Origin: JAOUEA01 sp963797635
GTDB lineage: Bacteria > Actinomycetota > UBA4738 > HRBIN12
Direction of reading: 5' to 3'
DNA length: 64,000 nt
Assembly: GCA_963797635.1 (NCBI GenBank)
Contig: CAWCPZ010000013.1
Span: forward strand, 1-64,000
The notes beneath the pieces were generated by a model, which saw only the letters and a list, made by a program, of their open reading frames with translations, was not told the DNA's origin and ran no database searches. A program made the translations under genes and the position numbers. Shown here piece after piece: positions 27,248 to 36,765 of this stretch (position 1 is the first letter of the stretch; every line of letters begins with the position of its first letter).

Positions 27248-27448
27248 TCAGACCACGTGGACGTTCGATGCCTGGGGGCCTTTCTGACCCTCCGTGACCT
27301 CGAACTCGACGTTCTGGCCCTCCTCGAGGTTCTTGTACCCCTCGCCTTCGATCGAGCTGAAGTGCACGAAGACGTCTGGACCCTCGGTCTGGGTGATGAA
27401 CCCGAAGCCCTTCTCGGGGCTGAACCACTTCACGGTTCCGGTTGCCAT
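27248..27448 (-). CDS. cold-shock protein (CspA family)
   Basis: 66 residues, the standard length. RNP1 is KGFGFITQ and RNP2 VFVHFSSI; the opening is MATGTVKWFSPEKGF. It binds single-stranded RNA/DNA as a chaperone. The start is ATG 27448, with GGAGG about 10 bases upstream. The roughly 170-base gap to the divergent P450 gene probably contains a leader for this gene, as usual for csp mRNAs, but I see no clear motif. A strong terminator follows. Confidence 0.96.
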   Translation of the reverse strand: MATGTVKWFSPEKGFGFITQTEGPDVFVHFSSIEGEGYKNLEEGQNVEFEVTEGQKGPQASNVHVV

Positions 27449-27612
27449 GGGCGTTCCCCTCCTTCCTCGGCCGTTGCGGACCTGGTGCGGTGATGCGATG
27501 TCCGTCGGCCTCCGACTCTCGCCGGGAGGGAACTGCTCCAGTGCCAACTGTTGCCGAAACTGTGATGCCGAGCCCTCGGGCGGAACGATACCCGAGCCGT
27601 TCCCTGCAACGC

Positions 27613-27618
27613 TAGTCT
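27613..27618 (+). promoter_or_regulatory. -10 element of the P450 gene
   Basis: TAGTCT ends 7 bases before ATG 27626, which predicts a leaderless transcript. Confidence 0.5.
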
Positions 27619-27625
27619 CAACGGG

Positions 27626-28963
27626 ATGAACGTTGCGAGGCCGCGCGAGGTCACCGAGCTCGGTCTCTCCAAGCTCGGGGCCGTGCGGCTGCTGCGACGG
27701 GATCCGATCGCCCTGCTGGAACGTGCCGCCGCGATCGGCGATCTGACCCACGCGGTGATGCCGCGCACCGACGTCTACTTCGTCAATCACCCTGACGATG
27801 TCTGGGACGTCCTGGCGACCGGCAACCACGACTTCCACAAGAGCCCGGCGCTCCAGAACGCCCGCCGCGTGCTCGGGGACGGCCTCCTCACCAGCGAGGA
27901 CGAGACCCATCGGCGGCAGCGCCGCCTGATCCAGCCGATCTTCCACCACGAGCGCATCGACACCTACGGCGACCCCATGGTGGCCGAAGCCGAACGAGCC
28001 GCCGACCGGTGGACCGATGGCGCCGCTCTGGACCTGCACGCCGAGATGGCGCGCCTCACCCTGGCGATCGTCGGTCGCACCCTGTTCGCCACCGACGTGG
28101 AGTCGGCCGAAGCCCGCGAGGTCACGGAGGCCCTGCACGAGATCCTGTCGCAGTTCGGCCGGCAGTTCTCGCCGTGGTTCCCGATCACCGAACGCCTGCC
28201 GCTGCCCGCCACGCGGCGGTTCGATCGCGCGGTCGCGGTGTTCGATCGGCTGATCTCGTCGTTGATCGCGGAGCGGAGGGCCACCGGTCCGCGCGATGAC
28301 CTGTTGTCGCTGCTGCTCGCGGCGCAGGAGGACGGGGCGGGCATGACCGACACGCAGGTCCGCGACGAAGCCGTGACGTTGTTCCTCGCGGGTCACGAGA
28401 CCACGTCGAACGCCCTCACGTGGACCTGGTGGCAGCTGAGCCGGCATCCGGAGGTCGAGGCCCGCGTCCACGCCGAACTCGACGAGGTCCTGGGAGGACG
28501 TCCGCCCGACGCCGGCGACCTGGGCTCGCTGCCGTACCTGCGTGCGGTCCTGGCCGAATCGATCCGGCTTCGCCCTCCGGCCTGGGCGATGGGCCGTCAG
28601 GCGATGGCTCCGCACGAGCTCGCCGGGATCACGCTGCCCGCGGGTTCGGTCGTGGTGGTGTCGCCGTGGGTGCTCCACCACGACGAGCGATGGTGGCCGG
28701 AGGCCCACACGTTCAGCCCGGATCGATGGCTCGCGCCCGACCCGGAGCGTCCGCGCCACGCCTACCTGCCGTTCGGCGGCGGCCCGCGCATGTGCATCGG
28801 CGAGGGCTTCGCGTGGATGGAGGCCGGGCTGGTCATGGCCACGATCGCGCAACGGTGGAGGTTCTCGCTGGAGCCCTCGCCGCCGGTGGAACTGCAGCCG
28901 GTCATCACCCTGCGGCCGCGCTACGGCATGCCCATGCGCGGGCACCGCCGGGAGCGGCCGTGA
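27626..28963 (+). CDS. cytochrome P450
   Basis: 445-residue soluble P450. I-helix oxygen motif LAGHETTSNALTW, K-helix ESIRLRPP (ExxR), PERF-region FSPDRW, and heme loop PFGGGPRMCIGEGFAWMEA with the Cys ligand. It resembles the CYP family with HDF-HKSPALQNARRVLGDG near the N-terminus, which oxidises fatty acids or terpenoids. The substrate is unknown, and no ferredoxin gene is adjacent. Intact and apparently monocistronic. Confidence 0.95.
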   Translation: MNVARPREVTELGLSKLGAVRLLRRDPIALLERAAAIGDLTHAVMPRTDVYFVNHPDDVWDVLATGNHDFHKSPALQNARRVLGDGLLTSEDETHRRQRRLIQPIFHHERIDTYGDPMVAEAERAADRWTDGAALDLHAEMARLTLAIVGRTLFATDVESAEAREVTEALHEILSQFGRQFSPWFPITERLPLPATRRFDRAVAVFDRLISSLIAERRATGPRDDLLSLLLAAQEDGAGMTDTQVRDEAVTLFLAGHETTSNALTWTWWQLSRHPEVEARVHAELDEVLGGRPPDAGDLGSLPYLRAVLAESIRLRPPAWAMGRQAMAPHELAGITLPAGSVVVVSPWVLHHDERWWPEAHTFSPDRWLAPDPERPRHAYLPFGGGPRMCIGEGFAWMEAGLVMATIAQRWRFSLEPSPPVELQPVITLRPRYGMPMRGHRRERP

Positions 28964-28985
28964 CGGTTCGACGGTGGCAACGAGG

Positions 28986-30116
28986 TCACGTTCCTGCGGA
29001 TGGGTCGGCGGGCGTGATCCCTTCGCGGTGGTGGAGCAGGCGCAGGTACTCGACGCGACGTTCGAACGTCTCCCGGAGCTGGCTCGTGAGGGTGTCGACG
29101 AACTGATCGCGGTAGGCGGAGTCGACGAGGATCGCCACCGCGTAGTAGAGCCCGGCGAAGGAGGCCACCCCGGTCGCGACGCGCAGCAGCGGCGGACCGA
29201 TCTGTACCTGCTCGCCGAGCAGCGAAAGCGTCCAGCCTGGGCTCCCCGACGTCGTGAACCACAGTTCGCGGATCTCTTCGGTCACCAGCAGCGAGCCGAT
29301 CACGACGTAGAACAGCCACACGGCCGCACTGACGAACAACACCTGGAGCCCTTCGCTGATCAACGCCACCGCCTCGAGGTTGCGCCGCTCGCGTCGGCGT
29401 AAGGGGTCCTCACCCACGTCCGCATCGGTCTCGACCTCGCGGATCACGCCGGGGAGCCGGACCGAGAGGAACACGATCCCCAGCACCATGAACAGGGCGA
29501 TCGCGGTCCAGAACAGCGCCGTCGGCGAGAGGCTGAAGACCTGCCAGATCTCGGTGGTGAAGAACATGACCAGGGAGAAGAACAGCAACAACGGCACCGC
29601 GCGCACCAGGACGGGGAGCGTGGTGCGCAGCTGCGTGAAGAACCGCACGCCGGCCCAGCGAACGATCGACAGCACCCCGAACCCGACCACCACGTAGGTG
29701 CCGCCCACGATCACCAGGTTGATCGCCAGCACGGCGAGGGCATCCAGTCGCCGGTCGCCGAACGCGAAGGACACCAGCACGGGCAGCACCACGAACGCCA
29801 CGAGCTCCGGCGTGTCGACGCGCTCCGGGACGGAGAAGAACCGCTGCCCCCGGACGGCGTTCATGACCCCGAAGGCCATGACCAGGGTGGCCAACACCGC
29901 GGCCACCAAGGCGATCCCGGTCCACCCGAGCTCGGCGTCGACGGCCACCACCACCTCGACCGCGAACACCAGCGCGAAGAAGGGCAGCGCCCGCGTGAAC
30001 ACGTCCTCGGCGGCCGAGTAGTCCACCACCAGGTTGGGGAGTCCATCTCGCCGGAACCCGCGTTCCAGCTCCTCGATCCGCGCCTCGTCTCCGTCCATCG
30101 GGGCATCGAACCACAT
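28986..30116 (-). CDS. multi-spanning membrane protein of unknown function
   Basis: About 376 residues. After a 45-residue cytoplasmic N-terminus there are about eight membrane spans, e.g. LPFFALVFAVEVVVAVDAEL, LVAAVLATLVMAFGVM, ALAVLAINLVIVGGTYVVVG and VPLLLFFSLVMFFTTEIW. The cytosolic C-terminus has a helix TLTSQLRETFERRVEYLRLL. No family recognised. The start is uncertain: ATG 30116 is chosen (ATG 30098 also possible) because the frame further upstream would overlap the divergent gene. No Shine-Dalgarno sequence is seen. Confidence 0.65.
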   Translation of the reverse strand: MWFDAPMDGDEARIEELERGFRRDGLPNLVVDYSAAEDVFTRALPFFALVFAVEVVVAVDAELGWTGIALVAAVLATLVMAFGVMNAVRGQRFFSVPERVDTPELVAFVVLPVLVSFAFGDRRLDALAVLAINLVIVGGTYVVVGFGVLSIVRWAGVRFFTQLRTTLPVLVRAVPLLLFFSLVMFFTTEIWQVFSLSPTALFWTAIALFMVLGIVFLSVRLPGVIREVETDADVGEDPLRRRERRNLEAVALISEGLQVLFVSAAVWLFYVVIGSLLVTEEIRELWFTTSGSPGWTLSLLGEQVQIGPPLLRVATGVASFAGLYYAVAILVDSAYRDQFVDTLTSQLRETFERRVEYLRLLHHREGITPADPSAGT

Positions 30117-30144
30117 CGACGTGTGCGGAAGCGTGAACAGCCGG

Positions 30145-30150
30145 TAGGCT
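30145..30150 (+). promoter_or_regulatory. -10 element of the PIG-L gene
   Basis: TAGGCT ends 6 bases before GTG 30157. Confidence 0.5.
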
Positions 30151-30156
30151 CGTTGC

Positions 30157-30885
30157 GTGGCAGGAGCACCGAACGAAGAACGGACGTTCGCGAGCGCCGT
30201 CGTGCTGTTCGCCCATCCCGACGATGCGGAGTTCATGTGCGGGGGCACGGTGGCCAAATGGGCTCGCAACGGATGCGAGGTGCACTACATCGTGTGCACC
30301 GACGGATCCGCGGGTTCCAACGAACCCGGAGCGCGCCGTGAAGACGTCGCCCCCATCCGCGAGCGGGAGCAGCGCGCCGCGGCCGACGTGCTGGGGGTCA
30401 AGAGCATCGCCTTCCTCGGCGAGCCCGACGGGCTCCTCGAGGTGAACCCGCGCACGCGCAAGATGGTGACCCGCGAGATCCGCCGGCTGCGGCCCGAGGT
30501 GATCGTGGCGCCCGATCCGTCGCGGCTCTGGTTCGCCTCCGGCTACATCAACCACTGGGACCACAAGCAGGCGGGGCTGCTGGCGCTGACGGCGGTCATG
30601 CCCGATGCGCCCACGCGGGTGATGTTCCAGGAGCTCGAGGAGGAGGGCCTGGAGCCCTACGAGATCCCCAACCTCTACCTCAGCGGGAACGAGCCCGACG
30701 CCTTCGTCGACATCACCGAGACGATCGACACGAAGATCGAGGCCCTGGCCCAGCACGTGTCCGAAGAAGGCGAGGCCGCCGCCCCCTGGGTGCGCGAACG
30801 GGCTCGCGAGGTGGGGGAACCGGTGGGCATGGAGTACGCCGAATCCTTCAAGGCCTTCCGGTTCGTTGACGACGATGAAGGGTGA
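30157..30885 (+). CDS. PIG-L family deacetylase
   Basis: 242 residues of the LmbE/PIG-L zinc deacetylase family. Zinc motif AHPDDAEFMCGGT at the N-terminus, CTDGSAGSN, and a downstream metal histidine in NHWDHKQAG. In actinobacteria relatives include MshB and Mca (mycothiol enzymes) and antibiotic deacetylases. Nothing here fixes the substrate, although a GlcNAc-type amide is typical. The GTG start is close to a -10 element, which suggests a leaderless mRNA. Confidence 0.88.
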   Translation: MAGAPNEERTFASAVVLFAHPDDAEFMCGGTVAKWARNGCEVHYIVCTDGSAGSNEPGARREDVAPIREREQRAAADVLGVKSIAFLGEPDGLLEVNPRTRKMVTREIRRLRPEVIVAPDPSRLWFASGYINHWDHKQAGLLALTAVMPDAPTRVMFQELEEEGLEPYEIPNLYLSGNEPDAFVDITETIDTKIEALAQHVSEEGEAAAPWVRERAREVGEPVGMEYAESFKAFRFVDDDEG

Positions 30886-30924
30886 TGCCCGCGCGAGACT
30901 CGCGCGAGGCCACGGACCACTCCC

Positions 30925-31422
30925 ATGGATCACGACGAACCCATCGAGCTGACCGCCGCCGAACGACGTGACATCGAGGCCGATCTCAGCGACCTCGGGT
31001 CGATGCGTGCCGTCTTCTCACCGCAAGGCGTGAAGGGCGTCGTCATCGCCTGCCAGGACTGCGGGGCCAACCACTTCTACGAATGGGAGCTCCTGCGCGA
31101 CAACCTCGAGCACATGCTGAGCTCGGGCGAGCCCCGGATGCACGAACCCGCCTTCGACCTCGTCGAGGAGGAGTACATCCAGTGGGACTACGGCAAGGGC
31201 TACATCGACGCCCTCGCCGACACCGGTCTCCAGCCCGATCGCACGGTCGAAGTCACGCAGTGTCCGTGGTGTCAGACCCCGTTCGGGGACGAGTTCGCGT
31301 TCTGCCCCGTGTGCGGTCGGACGCTCGCCACGGTGCGCCTCTATCGCGAACTGCTCGACCGCGGGTTCGACGAGCGTGACGCGCGCGCGATGCTGATCCG
31401 CGCCGGCTACGAAGCGTTCTGA
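30925..31422 (+). CDS. DUF5319-like protein with C-terminal zinc ribbon
   Basis: 165 residues. The part with TAAERRDIEADLSDL, KGVVIACQDCGANHFYEWEL and YIQWDYGKGYIDALAD matches what I recall of DUF5319, a small actinobacterial family. It is extended by a zinc ribbon, CPWCQTPFGDEFAFCPVCG, and an alpha-helical tail RLYRELLDRGFDERDARAML. The CxxC of the DUF part and the two CxxC pairs of the tail suggest two metal sites. It may be a transcription- or RNA-linked factor; function unknown. Confidence 0.7.
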   Translation: MDHDEPIELTAAERRDIEADLSDLGSMRAVFSPQGVKGVVIACQDCGANHFYEWELLRDNLEHMLSSGEPRMHEPAFDLVEEEYIQWDYGKGYIDALADTGLQPDRTVEVTQCPWCQTPFGDEFAFCPVCGRTLATVRLYRELLDRGFDERDARAMLIRAGYEAF

Positions 31423-31438
31423 CGCGTCGTTCGAACCG

Positions 31439-33995
31439 TCACCCTCGTGAGCCCCTGCGCAGCTCGAGCACGCATTCATCCGGCGTCTTGTCCGGCCGCA
31501 TGCCTTTGAAGGTCGGGGCGCGCATCTTCTTCGTGCTCTTCGTGATCTCGAGGTAGCCGACCTCACACACGAGCTCGGGCTCCACGAACGTCGCCCCCCT
31601 GAAGGCGGCGAGCTCCGGATCGTCGATCGGCGGGTCGGCTCGGACGAGCGGCTCCAGCTGGGCCAGGACCGCCTTCAGCGTGGTGTCGGTGAAGCCGGTG
31701 CCCACCTGCCCGATCCAGCGCATCTCGCCGTCGGCATCGATCGCGCCCACGAGCAGCGCGCCGAACGAGGCGCCGCGCCCTCCCTGGCCCGGGGTCCACC
31801 CCAGGATCACGCAGTCCTGGGTGTCGGTGAGCTTGATCTTGCGCCAGTCGGGCGAGCGACGACCCGGCAGGTACGTCGAGCCCATCCGCTTGGCCACCAC
31901 CCCTTCGAGCTCGAGGGCTCGCGCGCTCTCGGTGAACGCCTTCCCGTCGCCCTGCACGTGCGACATCACCTGCAGGCGCGGGTCCTCCTCCACGACCAGC
32001 TCCAGGAGCTCGCGCCGCTGCTCCAGGCCGAGCCCGGTGGTGTCGTGGCCGTCGAGCCACAGCAGGTCGAACACGACCAGGGCCACCGGGATCTGTTTCG
32101 AGGCCCGGGCGATCGCTCGTTGGCCCTGCAGGTTCATCCGCTGCTGCAACGCCTCGAACGAATTCCTGCCTCGCTCGTCGAAGGCCACGATCTCGCCGTC
32201 GACCACGGCGTTCACCTGGTCGACCAGCTCGTGCACCATGTGCAGCTCGGGGTACTGGGCCGTGACGTCGCGGCCGCGGCGGGTCCGCAGGATGGTCTCG
32301 CCCGTGGCGAGGTCGGCGAGGCACCGGATCCCGTCGAGCTTGGGCTCGAACCACCACCCGTCGTCGTCGAACGCCTCCCATCCGCCCTCGGCCAGCATCG
32401 GCTGGAACCGCTCGGGCACCGGGATCAGCGGCGCCGATTGGGCGCTCGCCAGGAACGCGAGCCAATCCGTGCGGGTCTTCACGAAGTGGAACTCCAGGCC
32501 TGGGTAGCGGCGGCCGTGCAGGATGAAGCTCACCTTCGAGTCGGTCCACTCCACGGGCTCGTACCAGCCGTCGTCGAAGATGCGGACCTCGCCCGCGCCG
32601 TAGTGGCCCTCGGGGATCGTGCCCTCGAACGAGCCGTATTCCAGCGGGTGGTCCTCGGTGCGCACCGCGAGGCGCTTGTCGCCCTTGACCGTGGGCAAGC
32701 CCTTGGGCACCGCCCAACTCGGGAGCGCGCCGTCCTTCTCCAGTCGCACGTCGTAGTGCAGTCGCGTCGCCCGATGTTTGTGGATCACGAACGAGTTCCC
32801 GGTCGCGGCGGCGACGTCGCCCGGCGCGGGTTCGGTGGTGCCCTCGGGTCCGAAGTCGCGGCGCCGCACGTACTCGAACAAGGCGGGATCCTTCGAGGCC
32901 GCCGCCACCTCCTCGGAGGTCTTCGCCCGTGTGGAGGGCGCCGCCGTGCGGGGGAGCGGCGCATCCATCGCCGGTTCCGGCTCCTCCTCGGCCACCACGC
33001 CGAGCGCCTCGAGGGCATGGGTCAGATCCATCGCCTCGGTGCGAACACCGTCGAACAGATCGCCGAGGCGCTCGAAGCGATCCCACACGTTGTCGATCCG
33101 GAAGTCCTGCGGCTCGAACCCGCCCTCGAAGACCTCGTCCCACGTGAGCGGCGTGGAGACGGGCGCCCGCAGCTCGGGTCGCACCGAGTAGGCCGCCGAG
33201 ATGTTGGCGCCCGACCGGTTCATGTTGTGGTCGATGAAGATCTTCCCGGTGCGGTCGGCGATCTTCCACGCCATCGTCACCCGGTCGGGGTCGGCCTGCT
33301 TGATCATCCGGCCCGCCGCGCCGACGAACGCGCGCACGGTGTCGTGCGTGTAGGTGCCGCGCAGGATCGGGACGAAGATCTGGAGGCCGGTGGCACCGCT
33401 CGTCTTGGGGAACGACGTCAGCCCCAACTGGTCGAGCAGCGACCTTGATGTGCCGCCCCACCGTGAGCACGTCTTCGTACGTGTACGGCTCGAACGGGTC
33501 GAGGTCGAAGAACAGGTAGTCCGGATGCGTGATGTCGCTGCAGCGCGCGTGCAGCGGGTGGAACTCGATGCAGCCCAGGTTGGCGATGTAGAGCAGTCCG
33601 GCGGCGTCGTCGATCGTGAGGTAGTCGATCTCGCCCTTCTTCGCGTCGTCGCTCTGGACCACGCACCGTCCGAGCCAGTCCGGCGTGTGCGAGGGCGCCG
33701 ACTTCTCGTAGAAGGACTCGCCGTCGATGCCGTCGGGCATCCGTTTCATCGTGAGCGGGTGGTCGGCCAGGTGCGGCACGATCAGCTGACCGACGTTGAA
33801 GTAGTAGTTCAGCAGGTCGCCCTTGGTGTAGCCCTCGTCGGGCCAGAAGATCTTCGTGAGGTTGGACAGGCGAAGCTCGCGACCGTCCACCTCGAACCAC
33901 CACGCGTCGCCGTCGCGTCTCGCCTCGATCGTCCGCGGCATCGCCACGGTGAACGGTTCCGAGCCCGTTCGTGCGCGCTTCCGTTTCGCCGGCAT
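31439..33995 (-). CDS. ligD: ATP-dependent DNA ligase LigD (polymerase-phosphoesterase-ligase), one frameshift
   Basis: About 850-residue NHEJ enzyme with domains in the mycobacterial order. Polymerase/primase: FWPDEGYTKGDLLNYYF, DLDPFEPYTYEDV (catalytic acids) and, after a frame change near 33430, FPKTSGATGLQIFVPI. Then 3'-phosphoesterase: HKHRATRLHYDVRLE and EGHYGAGEVRIFDDGWYEP. Then ligase: FEPKLDGIRC (the nucleotidyl lysine) and DGEIVAFDERG. It works with Ku, encoded 1.9 kb away. The ATG at 33995 lies 6 bases after a TAGCAT -10. Confidence 0.96.
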
Positions 33996-34001
33996 GGCTC
34001 G

Positions 34002-34007
34002 ATGCTA
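34002..34007 (-). promoter_or_regulatory. -10 element of ligD
   Basis: TAGCAT on the minus strand ends 6 bases before ATG 33995. Confidence 0.45.
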
Positions 34008-34042
34008 GCGGCGTCGGCCGCGTGACCGGTCATGATGCGCGG

Positions 34043-34525
34043 GTGAACGGCGTCGAGATCCTGCTGGGGCTGGTGATGTTGGTCGGACTGATCGGCGTCG
34101 TCGTGCCGATCCTGCCGGGGCTGCTGCTGATCGCCGGGGCCGCGGTGATCTGGGCGCTGGTCGAGCGCCCGGGACCGTGGGGCTGGGCGGCCGTGGCCGT
34201 GATCGGGGTGATCGCGATCGTCGGCATCGCGGCGCCGACGTGGGTGAGCGGTCGTCGAGCCACGGCGGCGGGCCTGCCCGGGTGGGTGCTGCTGGCCGGC
34301 GTGGCCGGGGCGGTGGCGGGGTTCTTCCTGATCCCGGTGGTCGGCGCGTTGATCGGGTGGCCCGCCGGGGTGTTCGTGGCCGAACTCGCGCGGCATCGCC
34401 ACCCCGGTCCCGCCTGGGCGTCCACGAAGGAGGCGCTGAAGGGCCTCGGCCTCGGGGTGGCCGTGCAGTTCGTGGCGGGCGTCGCGATGATCGCGCTGTG
34501 GGCCGTGGCCGTCCTGGCGACGTGA
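34043..34525 (+). CDS. DUF456 membrane protein
   Basis: 160 residues with four to five hydrophobic segments: LLGLVMLVGLIGVVVPILPG, GWAAVAVIGVIAIVGI, GWVLLAGVAGAVAGFFLIPV and VQFVAGVAMIALWAVAVLA. VPILPGLLLIAGAAVIWAL and the glycine-rich PVVGALIGWPAGVF are typical of DUF456, whose function is unknown. The start GTG 34043 is chosen for the short N-terminus; GTG 34022 is also possible. It is divergent from ligD. Confidence 0.8.
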   Translation: MNGVEILLGLVMLVGLIGVVVPILPGLLLIAGAAVIWALVERPGPWGWAAVAVIGVIAIVGIAAPTWVSGRRATAAGLPGWVLLAGVAGAVAGFFLIPVVGALIGWPAGVFVAELARHRHPGPAWASTKEALKGLGLGVAVQFVAGVAMIALWAVAVLAT

Positions 34526-34568
34526 CCAGGGGTTCCCCGGCCGGTTCGCAGGTGCCGGGTCGCCCGCC

Positions 34569-34574
34569 TACGCT
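34569..34574 (+). promoter_or_regulatory. -10 element of the M24 peptidase gene
   Basis: TACGCT ends 7 bases before GTG 34582. Confidence 0.45.
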
Positions 34575-34581
34575 CGCGGCC

Positions 34582-35759
34582 GTGGACACCGTGACGATCG
34601 AGGATGTGGACCTCGCGCGTCTGCGCGACGAGCGGCTCGTGCGGCTCCAGGAGCAGATGCGCGCCCATGACCTGGATGTGCTGCTCCTCGCGAACGAGCC
34701 GAACATCCGCTATGCGACCGGCGCCACGGCGATGCCGCCGTACGCGATGAGCACGTTCGTCCGGTGCGCGGTGGTCCCCGTGGAAGGGACGCCGATCCTG
34801 TTCGAACACGGGAACTCGATGCATCGCTCCAGCGGGATCGCGGTGGACGTTCGCCGGATGCACGCGTGGGAGTTCTTCGACGATCCGATGCCCGAGGCCC
34901 GGGTGTGGGCGGGCGAGGTCGTGGCGGCGATGGACCGAGCTCGGCGTGGACCGTTCGCGGATCGGGCTCGACCGCATGGGGACGCCCGGGTTCCTCGCGT
35001 TGACGGAGGCGGGATGCGGGTTCGTGGATTCGGCGCCGGTCACGCAGGCCGCCCGCGAGGTCAAGACGCCCGAGGAGATCCGCCTGTTCCGGGCCAACGC
35101 GCCGATCGTGATGGAGCAGCTCCGCACGGTGGAGTCGACGATCGCACCCGGGGTGCAGGAGCGCGAGATCTTCGCGGCCATGGCGCAGACCGGGCTGGCC
35201 CGGGGGGTCGAGTACTACGCCACGAACACGGTGTGCTCCGGCCCCAACACGAACCCCTGGCGGGCCGAAGCCACGGACCGCGCGATCGAGCCCGGCGACC
35301 TCGTCTACGTCGACACCGACACGGTGGGCGTGGGCGGGGCGTTCTTCTGCGTCTCTCGAACGTTCGCGTGCGGGCCGCCCTCGCCCGCGCAGCGCGACAC
35401 CTACGGTGCCGCGTTCGAGTGGCTCGAACGGATGAAGGCGCTCGTCCGGCCGGGGATCACCTGCGGGGAGCTCGCCGAGATCGCCCCGCTCCCGCCCGAG
35501 CGGTACCTGCCGCAACGGTACGAGTGCATGATCCACGGGGTCGGGCTCGAGGAGGAGAACCCCAGCGTCTGCTTCCCGGCCGACGGGCAGTCCAACGGCG
35601 ACCGCGTCCTGGAGCCGGGCATGCTCCTGGTGATCGAGCTCTATTGCGGGGAGGTGGGCGCCGACCACGGCGTGAAACTCGGCGACGAGGTCCTGGTCAC
35701 CGAACGACGGGATCGAGGTCCTCGCCCCGTACCCGTTCGACGACGCCCTGCGGTCCTGA
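34582..35759 (+). CDS. M24 (Xaa-Pro aminopeptidase/creatinase-like) metallopeptidase, two frameshifts
   Basis: About 390 residues in pita-bread fold order. The N-terminal creatinase domain (RLVRLQEQMRAHDLDVLLLA, NEPNIRYATG) is split by a frame change near 34945 from the catalytic domain. There VKTPEEIRLFRANAPIV, VYVDTDTVGVGG (metal aspartates), IHGVGLEEENP (His) and MLLVIELYCGEVG (Glu) carry the dinuclear-metal ligands. A second change near 35705 restores VTNDGIEVLAPYPFDDALRS. It may be a prolidase or a DMSP-lyase-like relative; the substrate is unknown. Confidence 0.82.
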
Positions 35760-35793
35760 ATCCTGCCCCTTCCGGCGTGTCCGGGGCCGCGAC

Positions 35794-35799
35794 TAGACT
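35794..35799 (+). promoter_or_regulatory. -10 element of ku
   Basis: TAGACT, with the Ku start about 55 bases downstream. A short 5' leader with GGAGGG before ATG 35854 is expected. Confidence 0.4.
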
Positions 35800-35853
35800 C
35801 GGATGGTTCGCCCGCACCCGCGGCGGGTAACCACCGAATCGGAGGGATACGAC

Positions 35854-36765
35854 ATGCCCAGATCGATGTGGAAAGGGGCCATCTCGTTCGGCCTCGTGAC
35901 GATCCCGGTCGCCGTGTACCCGGCCACCGAGGAGAAGACCCTGAAGTTCAACCAGCTCCACGACGAGGACATGGGGCGCATCCGCTACAAGCGGATGTGC
36001 GAGAAGGACGGCGAGATCGTCGACTTCGACCACATCGTCAAGGGGTATGAGTACGACAAGGACCGCTACGTCGTGCTCACCGACGAGGACTTCGACAAGG
36101 TGCCGGTCGAATCCAGCCGCGCCATCGACATCCAGCAGTTCGTCGACCTCGAAGAGATCGACCCCATGATGTACAAGAAGTCCTACTACCTGATCCCCGA
36201 GGAGACCGGCGCCAAGGCGTACGCGCTGCTTCGCGAGGCGATGAGCCAGGACAACAAGGTGGGCATCGCCAAGGTCAGCTTCCGCGACAAGGAGCACCTG
36301 GCCGCGTTGCGGTTCTCCGGCGATGCGTTCGTGCTGGAGACGATGTACTGGCCCGACGAGCTGCGCGAGGCCGACTTCGGTGGCACGAAGGTCGATCACA
36401 AGGTCCGTGGGCAGGAACTCGAGATGGCGCGCCAGCTGATCGCCAACCTCACCGCCGATTGGAACCCCGACGAGTACACCGACGACTACCGCGAGGCCAT
36501 GCTGACGATCGTCGAGGCCAAGATCAACGGCGAGGAGATCGAGACGGTCGAGGCCGAGCCCACCGCCAAGGTCGTCGACCTCATGGAGGCGTTGAAGGCC
36601 AGCGTCGCGGCGGCCAAGAAGCGCGCCGACGACGGCGAGGACGAGGCTCCGGCGCGGCCGGCCCGGAAGAAGACCGCCGCCAAGAAGTCCTCGGCCAAGA
36701 AGTCCACGGCGAAGAAGTCGACCGCGAAGAAGACGACGGCACGCAAGAAGGCCGTCGGCGAGTGA
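35854..36765 (+). CDS. ku: NHEJ protein Ku
   Basis: 303-residue homodimeric Ku ring protein that threads onto broken ends and recruits LigD. Family start MPRSMWKGAISFGLVTIPV, then YKRMCEKDGEIVDFDHIVKG, ADWNPDEYTDDYREAMLTIV. The C-terminus is a roughly 40-residue Lys/Ala/Ser/Thr tail with AAKKSSAKKSTAKKSTAKK-type repeats, like the histone H1-like tails of some actinobacterial Ku proteins, which bind DNA. ATG 35854 is chosen (GGAGGG upstream) over an in-frame ATG at 35803. The stop overlaps the next start. Confidence 0.95.
   Translation: MPRSMWKGAISFGLVTIPVAVYPATEEKTLKFNQLHDEDMGRIRYKRMCEKDGEIVDFDHIVKGYEYDKDRYVVLTDEDFDKVPVESSRAIDIQQFVDLEEIDPMMYKKSYYLIPEETGAKAYALLREAMSQDNKVGIAKVSFRDKEHLAALRFSGDAFVLETMYWPDELREADFGGTKVDHKVRGQELEMARQLIANLTADWNPDEYTDDYREAMLTIVEAKINGEEIETVEAEPTAKVVDLMEALKASVAAAKKRADDGEDEAPARPARKKTAAKKSSAKKSTAKKSTAKKTTARKKAVGE

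Noticed and set aside
30157..30885. MshB/Mca mycothiol assignment for the PIG-L protein
   Set aside because: The family motif is clear, but no residue or neighbour is specific to mycothiol enzymes.
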